From NCBI GenBank assembly GCA_900491605.1, contig UESW01003833.1:1760652-1824651 (forward strand): a stretch of DNA of 64,000 bases, in the 5' to 3' direction. Under the pieces are notes generated by a model. That model had not been told where the DNA came from, ran no database searches, and was given only the letters and a program-made list of their open reading frames with translations. Below, in pieces: positions 34,096 to 46,900 of the stretch. Both the position numbers and the translations under genes were made by a program. Each line of letters begins with the position of its first letter. Within the stretch, counting starts at the first letter, position 1. The stretch comes from Calamus simplicifolius (lineage: Eukaryota; Streptophyta; Magnoliopsida; Arecales; Arecaceae).

Positions 34096-34459
34096 ATCTC
34101 CCCCTTTTTGATGATTATAAAAACATTGAGTATATGCATGAGTTAGACAATAAGATTTTTAACTCAAATTTCTCAAATATTTAGTTCTCATAGGTAAGCT
34201 CCCCCTGAATGAAGTAGCTCCCCCTATGATACTCAATTTAATAGTAAACTTTTAATGTTTGATACTGATTAAACAATGCATATCAAATTATATCAAATTA
34301 AGTGCATATATGTCAAATTAAGCTTATTTATTCCAATGCATATATTAAGTGCACATATGTCAAATTAAGCTTATTTATTCCAATGCATATACAAATACTT
34401 TTCCCTCTTTTTAACTTTTGATGCATATACGACTATCAAATTACTTCTCCCCCTTTTTT
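34096..34459 (-). other. Multiple polypurine tracts of Sirevirus A
   Basis: Four C-rich (plus strand) tracts lie at 34,096-34,109, 34,198-34,206, 34,217-34,225 and 34,447-34,459. In element sense they read AGGGGGAG-like, the first directly at the LTR. Tandem polypurine copies are a known Sirevirus hallmark. Confidence 0.85.
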
Positions 34460-34724
34460 GTAATCAACAAAAAGGTTAGAAGTTTCAAGTTAAATGATAA
34501 AATTGAGAGATGCTTCAAAGATCAAATGATATTCATTAAGTATCAAATAAGTTCATTACATAAAGTCAGGTATTACATCATATTGCAAAAAGAAACTTCA
34601 TTACATCAAAATTTCAAACTAAACTACACTTCATTACATCAAGACTTTAGTGAAAAGTAAATCAACATCAAACTAAACTAAACATCATCTTTTAATTACA
34701 TCAAAGAACTTCATTACAATGTAA

Positions 34725-36115
34725 TCAAAGATTAGTTCTAAGAAGTCTTTGCAAATCTTCTAATATTTTTCACATTCCTTCACTTTGAGTTCTTACAAAT
34801 TCCTTTAGTCTTCTATCAACAAATGCACATGCAGTCATAATTTTGTCCTGAAGCTCAGCATTGCATTTGGAGTAAGTCTTTGAATCTCCACCAATATCTT
34901 TAAGTTCTTCAAAAATATTCTTGAGATCATTCTTCAAAGATTCTGCGGAGGCTCCAAGTGTAGATTCAATTTTACCAATTCTTTCATCCAAAGAATAATA
35001 CATTTCTCTTAAATTCATTAAACTGTTGTCAATTTCTATTTTCATTTCTTCCTTATGAGTAGCAAATAAACTTTAAGTTGTCTTAACTAGATATCAGAAA
35101 AACCAATAGATGACATAGGCGGTGGTACATGTGTAGGAGCTAGAGTAGGTACCGATGGTGGTGAAGATCTGCTAGGCTCTGGTGATGGATGTCTCGCTGA
35201 TGGACCTGCCTCAGATGGTGCAGTAGCCCGAATATCAGCTTCTCTCTCATCCGGATGGCCTTTCCTTTCCCATCTACCATCCACTTTTACAAACCCCATT
35301 ATGTGCACAGTAGCCAAGCTATAGTAATCGGTGTATCTAAGGTTCTTTGATGGCTCATTGTTAGAAATCACAACTCCTTGACTTCTAAAAACCATGGTTA
35401 GGATCATCCCATAAGGCAATGAAGATCTCCTCTTGCCTCTGGCCTCAGCCATATACCATATCATCATTCCAGCAAGATTAATTGGCTGACCCGTCAAGAT
35501 ACTATCCATAATCACTATGTCTCGCTCTGAGACATACTCAAAATGGCCAGTCTTGGGAAATAAGATCCTACGACAAATGTTATGCAGCAATCTAAGTTTA
35601 AGTGGCAATTGATTTGCCCTAACTTCCTCAAACTCTGATATTTGTCTTCCTAACATCCTTGACAAAGTATCTGATCTCTCACTGTGAATGTCTGCCGCAA
35701 GCCCAGTGACAGGAATGCCTAAAAGATTTCCTAAGATCTGAAATGTGAGATGAATTCTCTTCCCTCTTACAAAACTGACTATTCCACATCTCCCTTGATA
35801 AATTGAGATAAAATTCCTTAACTAGGGCTGGATAAGTGAAAACATCCAAAGAACATACCTTATCCCAGCTGAGCTCTTTAATTTGTCTACCGATTGCAAA
35901 ACCCTCGGCTTCAAAGAAATCGAAATCCACCTTTCTTCCATGGTTATGACTTGCCCAGCAAGGATATCTACTTGAGGAGAGGAAGGGCTAGGATTATCCG
36001 AGTGAGTTGAAGAGGAATCATCACTTAGGAAAGGTTCATGGATGGGACGCCGAGCCGTGCGCTTCCTTATAGCCACGGGAGCATCAAAGATCGATCCTCT
36101 ATGCTTAGGTGTCAT
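34725..36115 (-). pseudogene. Sirevirus A ORF3 (extra ORF downstream of pol), broken
   Basis: This reading frame of about 460 codons starts with ATG at 36,115 (MTPKHRGSIFDAPVAIRK), 481 nt after the pol stop. The N-terminus is basic and Ser/Pro-rich. The globular middle has FFEAEGFAIGRQIKELSWDK, YPALVKEFYLNL, FEEVRANQLP and SERDIVIMDSILTGQPINL. After a Pro-rich linker comes a coiled-coil-like C-terminus (YSLDERIGKIESTLGAS). Frameshifts lie near 35,935, 35,765 and 35,070, with stops at 35,087 (TAG) and just before 34,770 (TGA). No signal peptide or membrane span is visible, so I do not call it an envelope protein. From memory the middle resembles the 'putative plant transposon protein' domain of Gypsy-type ORFs. 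The function is unknown. Confidence 0.7.
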
Positions 36116-36198
36116 TGGAATCTTAGGGAACGGTTGATTTGAGGAGTATTTGGCTTTGGAAGGTTTGGAGGGGTTTTGGAGAAGATAGAAAATGAGAA

Positions 36199-36398
36199 GG
36201 TGTCAACTCTGCCCTAATATAATCAATTTGGGTCCATCAGGTGTCGACTCCCGCAAAGTCGGGTGTCGACTCCAAGTCGCTAACACTGTTAGCGCTCGAG
36301 CTGGAGTCGGCTCTGCTTAAGTGGGTGTCGGCTTTAAGGTCAAAGACCGAGAGCGACACAGACAAGGTGTCGACTCCACAGATTAAGGTGTCGATTCC
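36199..36398 (-). promoter_or_regulatory. Intercistronic array of 7 phased boxes before ORF3 (Sirevirus A)
   Basis: Box starts are 36,199, 36,240, 36,262, 36,303, 36,324, 36,366 and 36,387, with steps 41, 22, 41, 21, 42 and 21 bp. The boxes have the same 12-bp family as the LTR array, mostly GTCGAC-cored. The array lies between the pol stop (36,597) and the ORF3 ATG (36,115). Confidence 0.65.
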
Positions 36399-36596
36399 AC
36401 TGACAGTTTCAGAGAAAAATAAATGAGTTTCAAGCAGCCGAAACTTGTCAAAAGAAGGTCAATAAATTTTTGAAAAAATCTTTGGAATGTGGAGAATCAA
36501 ATTACTCAAAAGTCTAGATAAATTGTCCTTAAAGTCATGAAAGAAATCATAGGAATTGATTGAATTCTAGATAATCATTCCTTAGGTGTTTCAAAA

Positions 36597-39500
36597 TCAT
36601 TCCAAAGGATCACAAATTCCTAATTCTCCTCTAAGATAACAAAATCTCTCTTCACTCAAAGGTTTTGTAAATATATCAGCTAACTATTCTTCAGTATTAA
36701 CATAATCAAGGCAAATTTCATTGTTAGCTACATGTTCTCTTATAAAGTGATATCTAATTTCAATGTGCTTAGTTCTTGAATGTTGTATTGGATTCTTAGT
36801 TAAATTGATTGCACTTGTATTATCACATCTAATAGGAGTTTTATTAAGTGTTATGCCATAATCTTCAAGTTGTCGCTTAATCCAAAGGATTTGAGCACAA
36901 CAACTTCCAGCTGCAACATATTCTGCTTCAGCAGTAGATAATGCAACCGAATTTTGCTTTTTGCTAAACCAAGAGATTAAGTTACTTCCTAAAAATTGAC
37001 ATGCACTACTTGTACTTTTTCTATCTAGTTTACATCTAGCATAATCAGAATCTGAATAAGCAATCAAATTAAGTATTGAATCTCTAAAATACCATAATCC
37101 TACATTTTTTGTTCCACTTAGATATCTTAGTATTCTTTTTACAGCAATTAAGTGAGATTCTTTAGGTTCTGATTGAAATCTAGCACATAAACAAACAGCA
37201 AACATGATATCAGGTTTATCCGATCATACCTCTATAGTATTTTTGATCAACTTTCTTACCGTCCTCATCTTTATCCAATTTGCATGAAGGACTCATAGGT
37301 GTTCCAAGGGGTTTGATTGATTCCATTGCAAACTTCTTAAGTATTTCCTTTGTGTACTTTGTTTGGTTGATAAAAATCCCTTCTTTGCTTTGCTTGATTT
37401 GGAGTCCTAGGAAGAAGTTGAGTTCTTCCATCATGCTCATCTCGAATTCATCCTGCATTAGCTTAGCAAATTCTTGACACAAATGATTGTTAGTAGCACC
37501 GAATACAATATCATTACATATATTTGTGCTACTAATAAGTCTTTATCTTTTCTTTTCAAAAATAGGGTTTTGTCTACATTTCCTCTAGAAAAACCATTTT
37601 CAATTAGAAATTTGCTTAACCTATCATACCAAGCTCTAGGTGCTTGTTTTAAACCATATAGTGCTTTGTGTAATTTAAAAACATGATTTGAAATTCATGA
37701 TCTTCAAAACCAGGTGGTTGTTCCATAAAAACTTCCTCATTTATAAAACCATTTAGAAATGCACTTTTAACATCCATTTGAAATAGATTGATGTTCATAT
37801 GACATGCAAATGCGAGTAGTAATCTAATTGCCTCTAATCTAGATATAGGTGCAAAAGTTTCATCAAAATCAATTCATTCTTCTTGATTATATCCTTTTGT
37901 AACTAATCTAGCTTTATTTCTGATTACTATGCCATTTCCATCCAATTTATTTCTAAATACCCATTTAGATCCTATAACTGAATGACTTTTAGGTCTATCA
38001 ACTAAGGACCATACATTATTCCTAGTAAACTGATTTAATTCTTCTTGCATAGCTAGCATCCAATTACTATCTTTTTCAGCTTCTTCAATAGTTTTAGGTT
38101 TAATTGAGATACAAATGCAAGATGATTATTGATATTCCTCATAGATGATCTAGTTCTTACTCCTTAAGATGGATCACCTATAATAAATTCCTTCTAATGA
38201 CCATAGGCATATCTCCATTCTCTAGGAAGATCTACTTCATTATGATTAGTATCAATAACATCAACCCTAGGTGAATCATCATCTTTAGCTTCTTGTTCAT
38301 GATCTGAAGATACATCTATATTTAATTTTTCAATATATCTTTCTAAAATATTTGTATCTTCCTCATCATCAATCTTTTCTGAACTTGATGCTAAAGACTC
38401 ATCAAAAACTACATGAATATATTCTTCTACAATTAAGGATTTCTTGTTAAATATTCTATAGGCCTTACTAGTTGTTGAATATCCTAAAAATATGCCTTCA
38501 TCATATTTTGCATCAAATTTACTAAGATTATCTTTTCCATTATTATGAATAAAATATTTGCAGCCAAATGCATGAAAATAACTAATGTTTGGTTTCCTAT
38601 TATTCCATAATTCATATGGAGTTTTCTTAAGAATTGACCTAATTAGGGCTCTGTTAAGGATGTAACATGCCGTGTTTATAGCTTTCGCCCAAAAGTATTT
38701 TGGTAGGTTGCTTTCACATAGCATGGTACGGGCCATGTCTTCTAATGTCCTATTTTTCCTTTCTACAACTCCATTTTGCTGAGGTGTTCTAGGTGCAGAG
38801 AAATTATGATGAATGTCATGTTCAATGCAGAAACTTTCAAACAAATGATTTTTAAATTCAGTACCATGATCACTTCTAAGAGACACTATGGTGTTATTTT
38901 TCTCATTAGTGACTTTCTTAAAAAATTTCAAAAATATTGAGAAAGTCTCATCCTTGTGAGCTAAAAACAATACCCAAGTGAATCTAGAATAATCATCTAC
39001 TATCATAAGGCCATATTTCTTTCCTCCTAGACTTGGTGTTCTAGTAGGTCCAAAAAGGTCCATGTGAAGTAGCTCTAGTGGCCTAGAAGTGGAAACAATA
39101 TTTTTAGATTTGAAAGAGTTTCTAGTTTGTTTTCCAAATTGACATGCATCATAAATTTGATTTTTTTCAAAATCTAACTTTGGAAGTCCTTTGACTAAGT
39201 CCATTCTAATCAATTTTGAAATCAAGTGTGTGCTTGCGTGATCTAATCTATGATGTCATAGCCATCCAATCTTATTTACATTAGCATTATCAGCAACTAG
39301 GCAATGATTACTAGTAAACAAATTGTCCAAATCAATTAAGTATACATTGCCATTTCTATATCCAGTAAATATAATGCTATTGTTAATAGGATTAGAGACG
39401 GTGCAGATAGAAGCTTCAAATGAAACTTTGAAACCTTTATCGCACAATTGGCTAATACTAATTAAGTTATGCTTTAAACCATCTACATAAAGAACATTTT

Positions 39501-39708
39501 CAATGAAAGTGGAGGGAGTTATCTGAATTTTATCAAATCCCATAATCTGGCCTTTACCATTATCACCAAATGTGACAACTCCTCCTCTTTTATCCTCAAG
39601 AGTGATGAATTGCTCCTTGTCACCCGTCATGTGTCTTGAGCAGCCGCTATCATGATACCACTTTCGTTTTGATCTTTTGGCCGCAAGACACTCCTGCAAA
39701 GTAATCAA
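36597..39708 (-). pseudogene. Sirevirus A pol: protease, integrase, RT, RNase H
   Basis: In element order: protease KWYHDSGCSRHMTGD (Asp-Ser-Gly), GAG-pre-integrase, the zinc Cys pair CDACQFGKQT, and the integrase core with HMDLFGPTRTPSLGG, SLRSDHGTEF and NGVVERKNRT, giving the D, D(35)E set. The integrase C-terminal part (NNRKPNISYFHAFGCK) follows. RT begins at LAMQEELNQFTRNNVWSLV and its YVDD region near 37,510 is broken by a frameshift. RNase H has STAEAEYVAAGSCCAQILW and ends with a Sirevirus-like tail at 36,597. Stops occur after GWL (39,256), near 38,194 and elsewhere, with several frameshifts in RT. The integrase block (39,225-38,194) is the longest intact stretch in the three Sirevirus pol genes. 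Confidence 0.9.
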
Positions 39709-39714
39709 ACTTTC

Positions 39715-40037
39715 TGTTTAGGTACCCAAGCTTTCTTAGGTCCTTCATGGTTAGTAACAACAAAGATTGTTCCTTTCGAAACCCATATTTTCTTTCCTTT
39801 ACTACTTAAATTCTTATTAATTTTTCTAAAATTTCATTCATAATCTTTATGTCCCTTTTTGTTACAACAATAATATGAAACATCATTTTTATCCTGTTCT
39901 TTTCTAAAGAAATTTTTAACATACTTTTGCTTCTTGTTAGGCCTATAACCTAATCCAGCTTTATCAAATACAACTCTTTGATTACTCAATAACAAATTAA
40001 GTTTTCTGAGCTATATGTAAATTTATCAACTATATTT
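39715..40037 (-). pseudogene. Sirevirus A gag, 3' part (after Sirevirus B insertion)
   Basis: This continues gag from 50,251 once Sirevirus B is removed: 'IVDKFTYSSE' follows directly on the 'NKYKN' codons across the ATTTT duplication. Decayed counterparts of the second CCHC knuckle lie around 39,840-39,890, and the C-terminal motif KIWVSKGTIF-like around 39,760-39,790. Gag ends in a stop near 39,720, about 20 nt before the pol start motif QECLAAKRS. In this copy the pol frame is shifted relative to gag. Confidence 0.75.
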
Positions 40038-40038
40038 T
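40034..40038. repeat. Target-site duplication, left, of Sirevirus B (ATTTT)
   Basis: It pairs with ATTTT at 50,251-50,255. The last T may be shared with the first base of the LTR (TGTTGG). Confidence 0.7.
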
Positions 40039-41540
40039 GTTGGCCCAGATGGCAACCCAAGAGGGGGGGGGGGATGAATTGGGTTCTTAAAAAATTTTAA
40101 CCTTTTAAAACTATTGACTTTGAAATAATTAAGTGCATAATAAATTTCAATCACAAATGAAGAGATAGTGAGAGAGACAATTAAAGCATGGCAAACACAA
40201 GAATTTTATAGTGGTTCGGTGTATCCAACACCTACGTCCACTCCCAAGTTCCACTTGGGTCCACACTATAATCAACTAGATTATAGCCGAGTTGTTTTAC
40301 AAGATCACAACTCAAAACTTGTTGTTTCCCAAGGATCACAACGAACCCAGTTGGTTTTCCGGGATCACTAGCACACAACCCAAACACAAGCTAATCTAGC
40401 TTGTTCCGAGGTATACTACCTCCACTAATTCAATCCCCCTGATTGAACTAGTAAAAACAAGAGAGAATAATGTTTACAATAATACACAACTCCTTAAATG
40501 AGCAAATATTCAAAGTAAATAAATAAGTTTAGAAAAGCCTGATTAGAAGATGATTGGATTTGAGCTTTTCTTCTTTTCTTCTTTTCCTCTTCTCTTTTGA
40601 GATGTTGAATCAAGCCTCAGCTCTGATTCTTCACAGATGTTGCAGATGAGAAGTTGGGAAATCACAAAAACAGAGCTTTTTCTTCTCTTGGAAAATCCTT
40701 CGATTTTTCAAGTTGAACACCTTGGATTTCTCTTTGAGCTTTTTGGAGTAGAAGAATTTGAATATGGATTCTTTTCTCTTGATTTCTTGCTCAAGACCTT
40801 TCAGATTTTTTCAATATGATTTCTCTATTTTTCCGTTTTTTCTTCTTGTTTTCAAATGAATGCTCTTTCCCCTTTTATAGATTCAGTTTAATCCATTTTT
40901 GGGTGTGAAACTAGCCGTTGGAATGTACCTGGAAAGTTTTTCCATACATGAAATATAGCCGTTAGGGGTTAGGTAAAGAAAATATTACCGTTTGAGCTGA
41001 TCTGGTAATTTAAAAATCCGTTCTTGACAGGTTGGAGTCGGCTCCAACTTTTCAGGTGTCGGCTCCAAGTCGCGTATCCAAAAATAGAAAGTTATGAGCT
41101 CATTGAGGAGTCAACTCCGAAAAAGTAAGGTGTCGACTCGCCATGTTCAGGTGTCGGCTCCAAAAGACTGTAAGTGTCGGCTCCAAGGTAGTCAAAAATC
41201 ATGCGTTTTGTCCCCGTGTTGGAGTCAGCTCCAGACACTGTAAGTGTCGACTCCGAAACTCTGGGTGTCGGCTCCAAAACTCTGGGTGTCGGCTCCGGAC
41301 CGTATCAAAAATCAGAAAGACATTTGATTGGCCATGGGGTCGGCTCTAGACTTTCTAGGTGTCGACTCCATGCTCTAAATTTTGAAACTTACCTTTGGCA
41401 GTTGATTCAAAACATGTTTCTTGATGCCTTTTGATTAACCAAATATTTTTAAGCCCTGAAACACTTGTTAAATTTATTAGTAACACAATGAATATACTCA
41501 ATTCCTTTATTAATCATCAAAATCAATAATTGGGTCAACA
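40038..41540 (-). repeat. 3' LTR of Sirevirus B (1,503 bp)
   Basis: It runs from TGTTGGCCCAGATGG to TTGGGTCAACA. A G-run of about ten lies 25 bp from the outer end (about 40,063-40,072). TATA-type box at 40,873-40,879 (plus strand ttttata). The box array spans 41,034-41,369. Confidence 0.92.
41034..41369 (-). promoter_or_regulatory. U3 array of 12 phased DRE-like boxes (LTR B, 3' copy)
   Basis: Starts are 41,034, 41,055, 41,107, 41,129, 41,150, 41,173, 41,221, 41,243, 41,264, 41,285, 41,336 and 41,358. Steps are 21, 52, 22, 21, 23, 48, 22, 21, 21, 51 and 22. The grouping is 2-4-4-2. Confidence 0.7.
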
Positions 41541-41827
41541 ATCTTCCCCTTTTTGATGATTATAAAAACATTGAGTATATGCATAGGATTCTCAAATCAA
41601 AATTTTCAAAGATGTGATCCTCACAGATAAGCTCCCCCTGAATAAGGTAGCTCCCCCTATGAAGTTCAATTTAACAATTGTTCTTCTTTTGCTTTACATT
41701 TTAGTGTTTGATACCTAGAATTCAGTGATATCAATTTTCACTTAAGCTTGCATATCCAAAATAATTTAATACCAATCAAAGCATAACTAATCAATGCATA
41801 TACGACATAACTTTCTCCCCCTTTTTT
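41541..41827 (-). other. Multiple polypurine tracts of Sirevirus B
   Basis: C-rich plus-strand tracts lie at 41,541-41,554, 41,631-41,639, 41,650-41,658 and 41,814-41,827. Layout is as in Sirevirus A. Confidence 0.85.
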
Positions 41828-42028
41828 GTAATCAACAAAAAGATTAAGAAGAGTAAATTGATAGATCAAAAGATAATTTCATTACATCAAAAAGTCAGGT
41901 ATTACAAAGTGAAACTGAACTTTGTCAAACATCAAACTATACATCATTACATTAAGATTTCAAGATAAAACATCAAACAACAGCTTATACTTCATTGAAT
42001 CAAAAGCCTGTACTTTATTACATGATAA

Positions 42029-43404
42029 TCATAGATTAGTTCTAATAATCCTTTGTAAACATTCTAAAATTTTTTCCATCCCTTCAGTCTGAGTCGCTAC
42101 AAATTCTTTTAATCTTCTATCAACAAAAGAGCATGCAGTCATGATTTTATTTTGAAGTTCAGCATTGCATCTGGAGTAGGTTTCTGAGTCTCCACAAATA
42201 TCCTTAAGTTCTTCAAATATGTTCTTTAGATCATTCGTTAAGGATTCAGCGGATGAGCCAAGAGTGGACTCAATCTTGCTAATGCGATCATCCAAAGAAT
42301 AAAGAGTCTCTTTTAAATTCATAAAGTGACTGTCAAACTCAGTCTTCATTTCTTCCTTCTGAGCAGCAAGTAGACTTTTAAGTTGCTCCAATTGAATGTC
42401 TGAAAATCTGACAGATAAAGTAGATGGAGGTACCGGAACTGGAGTAGAAGCAGGAGCAGGAGTGGCAGGTTGTGGAGAAGGAACCCTCACAGACGGACCA
42501 GCCTCAAAAGGTACTGAAGACCTTATTTCAGTGGCTCTCACATCTAAACTGCCTTTCCTCTCCCATTGTTCATTAACCTTCACAAATCCCATCCGATGAA
42601 CTGTAGCCAAACTATAATAGTCAGTATGCCTAAGGTTTTGGAAGACTCATTATCCAAAATCACAACTCTTGGCTTCTGAAAACCATAGTTAAAATCATAC
42701 CGTAGGGTAGGGAAGATCTCCTTTTTCCTCCAGCTTCGGCCATATAGAAAACCATCATTGCCGCAAGGTTTATGGGTTGACCAGTCAACACACTATCCAT
42801 CACCACTATGTCTCGCTCTGAGACATACTCAAATCGTTCGGTCTTAGGAAATAAAATCTGCTGCAAATATTATGAAGTAACCTCAACTCCAAGGCAATTG
42901 GTTAGCCCTAACCTCTTCAAATTCTGTTACTTCTCTCCCTAACATCCTTGACAGAGCATCTGACCTCTCACTGTGAACATCTGCTGCTAATCTGATGATA
43001 GGAATGCTTAGAAGATTTCCTAATTTCTGAAAAGTAAGGTGGATTCTTTTACCTCTAACAGAGCTTACGATCCCGCCATCACCTCTTAACAAATTGAAGT
43101 AGAACTCCTTGACAAGGGCCGGATAGGTAGGAACATCTAATGAGCACACTTTATCCCAACCTAGCTCTTTGAGTTGATTTCCAATTGAAAAACCCTCGGA
43201 CTCAAAGAATTCAAAATCGACCTTTCTACCCATGGTAATCACTCTCCCGGCTAAGGTGTCTACCTGAGGAGAAGAAGGGCCTGGACTGTCCGATTGGGTT
43301 GTAGAATCCTCGCTCGGAGATGGCTCGCGGACGGGTCGCCTCGCCGAACACTTCCTAGTCATCACGGGCGCTCCAAGTACAGATCCTCTCCTCTTAGGTG
43401 CCAT
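42029..43404 (-). pseudogene. Sirevirus B ORF3 (best-preserved copy, about 458 codons)
   Basis: ATG at 43,404 (MAPKRRGSVLGAPVMTRK) is 502 nt after the pol stop. Residues 1-60 are basic then Ser/Pro-rich. Residues about 60-290 are globular, with FEFFESEGFSIGNQLKELGW, YPALVKEFYFNLLRGDGG, VRGKRIHLTFQKLGNLLSIP, FEEVRANQLP, SERDIVVMDSVLTGQPINLA and RRSSLPYGMILTMVFRSQ. Residues about 300-345 are Pro/Ala-rich (PATPAPASTPVPVPPSTLS). Residues about 350-458 are coiled-coil-like (LYSLDDRISKIESTLGSS, MEKILECLQRI). Only two frameshifts interrupt it (near 42,875 and 42,640). It has no signal peptide, membrane span or Cys-rich ectodomain. The domain type is reminiscent of Gypsy-type extra ORFs ('putative plant transposon protein'). 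I infer recruitment into a Copia element. Its role is unknown. Confidence 0.78.
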
Positions 43405-43509
43405 TTAGATCCTTAGGAAAGTTCGAATAGAGTGGAATTTGAGTTGGGGAGGTTTTGAGAGAGTTTGGAAAGAGTTTGGTTAAGGATTGAAAATGAATGA
43501 AGTGACGAA

Positions 43510-43709
43510 GGTGTCGACTCTGCCCTAATAAAGTCGATTTGGGACCCCCAGGTGTCGACTCCCGCAAAGTCGGGTATCGACTCCAAATCGCTAACACAGT
43601 CAGCGCTCGAACTGGAGTCGGCTCCACTTATACGGGTGTCGGCTCCAAGGTCAGGGACCGAGAGCGACACAGACGAGGTGTCGACTCCTCAAACTGAGGT
43701 GTCGACTCC
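43510..43709 (-). promoter_or_regulatory. Intercistronic array of 7 phased boxes before ORF3 (Sirevirus B)
   Basis: Starts are 43,510, 43,551, 43,573, 43,613, 43,635, 43,677 and 43,698, with steps 41, 22, 40, 22, 42 and 21 bp. Box count and spacing match Sireviruses A and C. Confidence 0.65.
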
Positions 43710-43906
43710 ACTAACAGTTTCAGAGAAAAACAACTGAGATTCAAATATCTGAAACTTGTCAAAATAGGTTCAATAAAATTTTGAAAAAATCTTTGGAATA
43801 TGAAGAATCAAATCGCTCAGATGACTAGATAATTTATCCTTAAAATTATGAAAGGAATATCAAGAAATTAATAGAAATCTAGATAGCCATCCTTAGAGTT
43901 TCAAAA

Positions 43907-46900
43907 TCATTCCAAAGGGTCACAAATCCCTAATTCACCTCTAAGATAACAAAATCTCTCTTCACTTAAAGGTTTTATAAATATATCAGCTAATTGTTCT
44001 TCAGTATTAACATAATCAAGACAAATTTCATTATTAGCTACATGTTCTCTTATAAAGTGATATCCAATTTCAATATGTTTTGTTCATAAATGTTGAATTG
44101 GATTTTTTGTTAAATTTATTGCACTCGTATTATCACATCTAATAGGAGTTTTATCAAGAGTTATGCCATAATCTTCAAGTTGTCTCTTAATCCAAAGGAT
44201 TTAAGCACAGCAACTTTCAGCTACAACATATTTGCTTTAACAGTTGATAATGCAACTGAATTTTACTTTTTACTAAACCAAGAGATTAAGTTACTTCTAA
44301 AAATTAACATGCACCACTTGTGCTTTTTCTATCTAGTTTATATACAGCATAGTTAGAATCAGAATATGCAATCAAGTTTAATGTTGAGTCTCTAGAGTAC
44401 CATAAACCTACATTTTTAGTTCCACTTAAATATCTTAAGATTCTTTTCACAGCAATTAAGTGAGATTCTTTAGGTTCAGATTGAAATCTAGCACATAAAC
44501 AAACAGCAAACATGATATCTTATCTACTAGCTATTAAGTAAAGAAGAGATCCGATCATACCTCTATAATATTTTTGATCTACTTTCTTACCATCTTCATC
44601 TTTGTCCAATTTGCATGAAGGACTCATAGGTGTTCCAAGTGATTTGATTGACTCCATTCCAAACTTCTTGAGAAGTTCTTTTGTGTATTTTACTTGATTG
44701 ATGAAAATCCCCTCTTTGCTTTGCTTGATTTGAAGTCCTAGGAAGAAGTTGAGTTCTTCCATCATGCTCATTTCGAATTCACCCTGCATTAACTTAGCAA
44801 ATTCTTGACACAAAAGATGTTAGTAGCACGAATACAATATCATCAACATATATTTGTACTACTAATAAATCCTTATCTTTTCTTTTCAAAAATAGTGTTT
44901 TATCAACATTTCCTCTTGTAAAATCATTTTCAATCAGAAATTTACTTAATCTTTCATACCAAGCTCTAGGTGCTTGTTTTAAACCATATAGTGCTTTGTG
45001 CAATTTAAAAACATGATTTGGAAATCCATGATCTTCAAAACCAGGTGGTTGTTCAACAAAAACTTCTTCATTTATAAATCCATTTAAAAATGCACTTTTA
45101 ACATCCATTTGAAATAAATTGATATGCATATGACATGCAAATGCAAGTAATAATCTAATTGCTTCTAATCTAGCTACAGGTGCAAAAGTTTCATCAAAAT
45201 CAATTCCTTCTTCTTGATTATATCCTTTTACGACTAATCTAGCTTTGTTTCTAATTACTATGCCATTTTCATCTAATTTATTTCTAAATACCCATTTTAA
45301 TCCTATAATTGAATGATCTTTAGGTCTATCTACAAGGGTCCAGACATTATTTCTAGTAAATTGATTTAATTCCTCTTGCATAGCTAACATCCAATTATTA
45401 CCTTTTTCAGCCTCTTCAATAGTTTTAGGTTCAATTTGAGATACAAATGTAAGATGATTATTGATGTTTCTCATTGATGATCTAGTTCTTACTCCTTGAG
45501 ATGGATCACCTATAATTAATTCTTTTGGATGACCATAGGCATATCTCCAATCTCTAGGAAGATCTATATCATTATGATTTGCATCAACAACATCAACACT
45601 AGGAGAATCATCATCTTTAACTTCTTGTTCATGATCTGAAGATATATATATTTAATTTTTCAATGTCTCTTTCTAATATGTTTGTATCTTCCTCATCATC
45701 AATCTTTCCTGAACTCGATGCTAAAGATTCATCAAAAATTACATGAATAGATTCTTCTACAATTAAGTTTCTCTTGTTAAACACTCTATAGGATTTACTA
45801 GATGTTGAATATCATAAGAAAATGCCTTTATCAGATTTTGCATCAAATTTTCCTAGATTATCTTTACCATTATTATGAATGAAACATTTACAACCAAATG
45901 CATGAAAGTAACTTATGTTTGGTTTTCTATTGTTCCATAGTTCATAAGGAGTTTTCTTAATGATTGGCCTAATTAAAGCTCTATTAAGAATGTAACATGC
46001 CGTGTTTATAGCTTCCACCCAAAAGTACTTTGGTAAGTTGCTTTCATAGCATGGTACGGGCCATGTCTTCTAAAGTTCTATTTTTTCTTTCTACAACTCC
46101 ATTTTGTTGTGGTGTTATAGGTGCTAAAAATTATGATGGATGCCATTTTCAATGCAAAAGTTTTTAAATAAATGATTTTCAAATTCAGTGTCATGATCAC
46201 TTCTAAGAGACACTATGGTATTGTTTTTCTCATTTGTGACCTTCTTGAAGAATTTCAAAAATAATGGAAAGGTCTCATCTTTATGAGCTAAAAATAATAC
46301 CCAAGTGTATCTAGAATAATCATCTACAATCACAAGACCATATTTCTTTCTTCCTAGACTAGTGGTTCTAGTAGGTCCAAAAAGATCCATGTGAAGTAGT
46401 TCAAGTGGCCTAGAAGTGGAAACAATATTTTTAGTTTTGAAAGAGTTTCTAGTTTGCTTTCCAAATTGACATGCATCGCAAATTTTGTTATTTTCAAAAT
46501 CTAGTTGTGGAAGACCTTTTACTAAATCCATTCTAATTAATTTTAAAATTAGGTGTGTGCTTGCATGACCTAATCTACGATGCCATAACCAATCAATCTC
46601 ATTCATATTAGCATTATTAGCAACTAAGCAATGATTACTAGTAGATAAATTGTCTAAATCAATCAAGTATACATTGCCATTTCTATTTCCAGTAAAAACA
46701 ATGCTATTATCAATGGGATTAGAAACAGTACAGATAGAAGCTTCAAATGATACTTTAAAACCTTTATCACATAATTGACTAATATTAATTAGATTATATT
46801 TTAAACCATTGACATATAAAACATTTTCAATATATGTGGAGGGAGTTATTTGAATTTTACCAAACCCCATGATTTGACCTTTGCCATTATCACCAAACGT

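Noticed and set aside
42029..43404. Calling ORF3 a viral envelope protein
   Set aside because: No signal peptide, fusion peptide, membrane span or Cys pattern is visible. A coiled coil alone is not enough.
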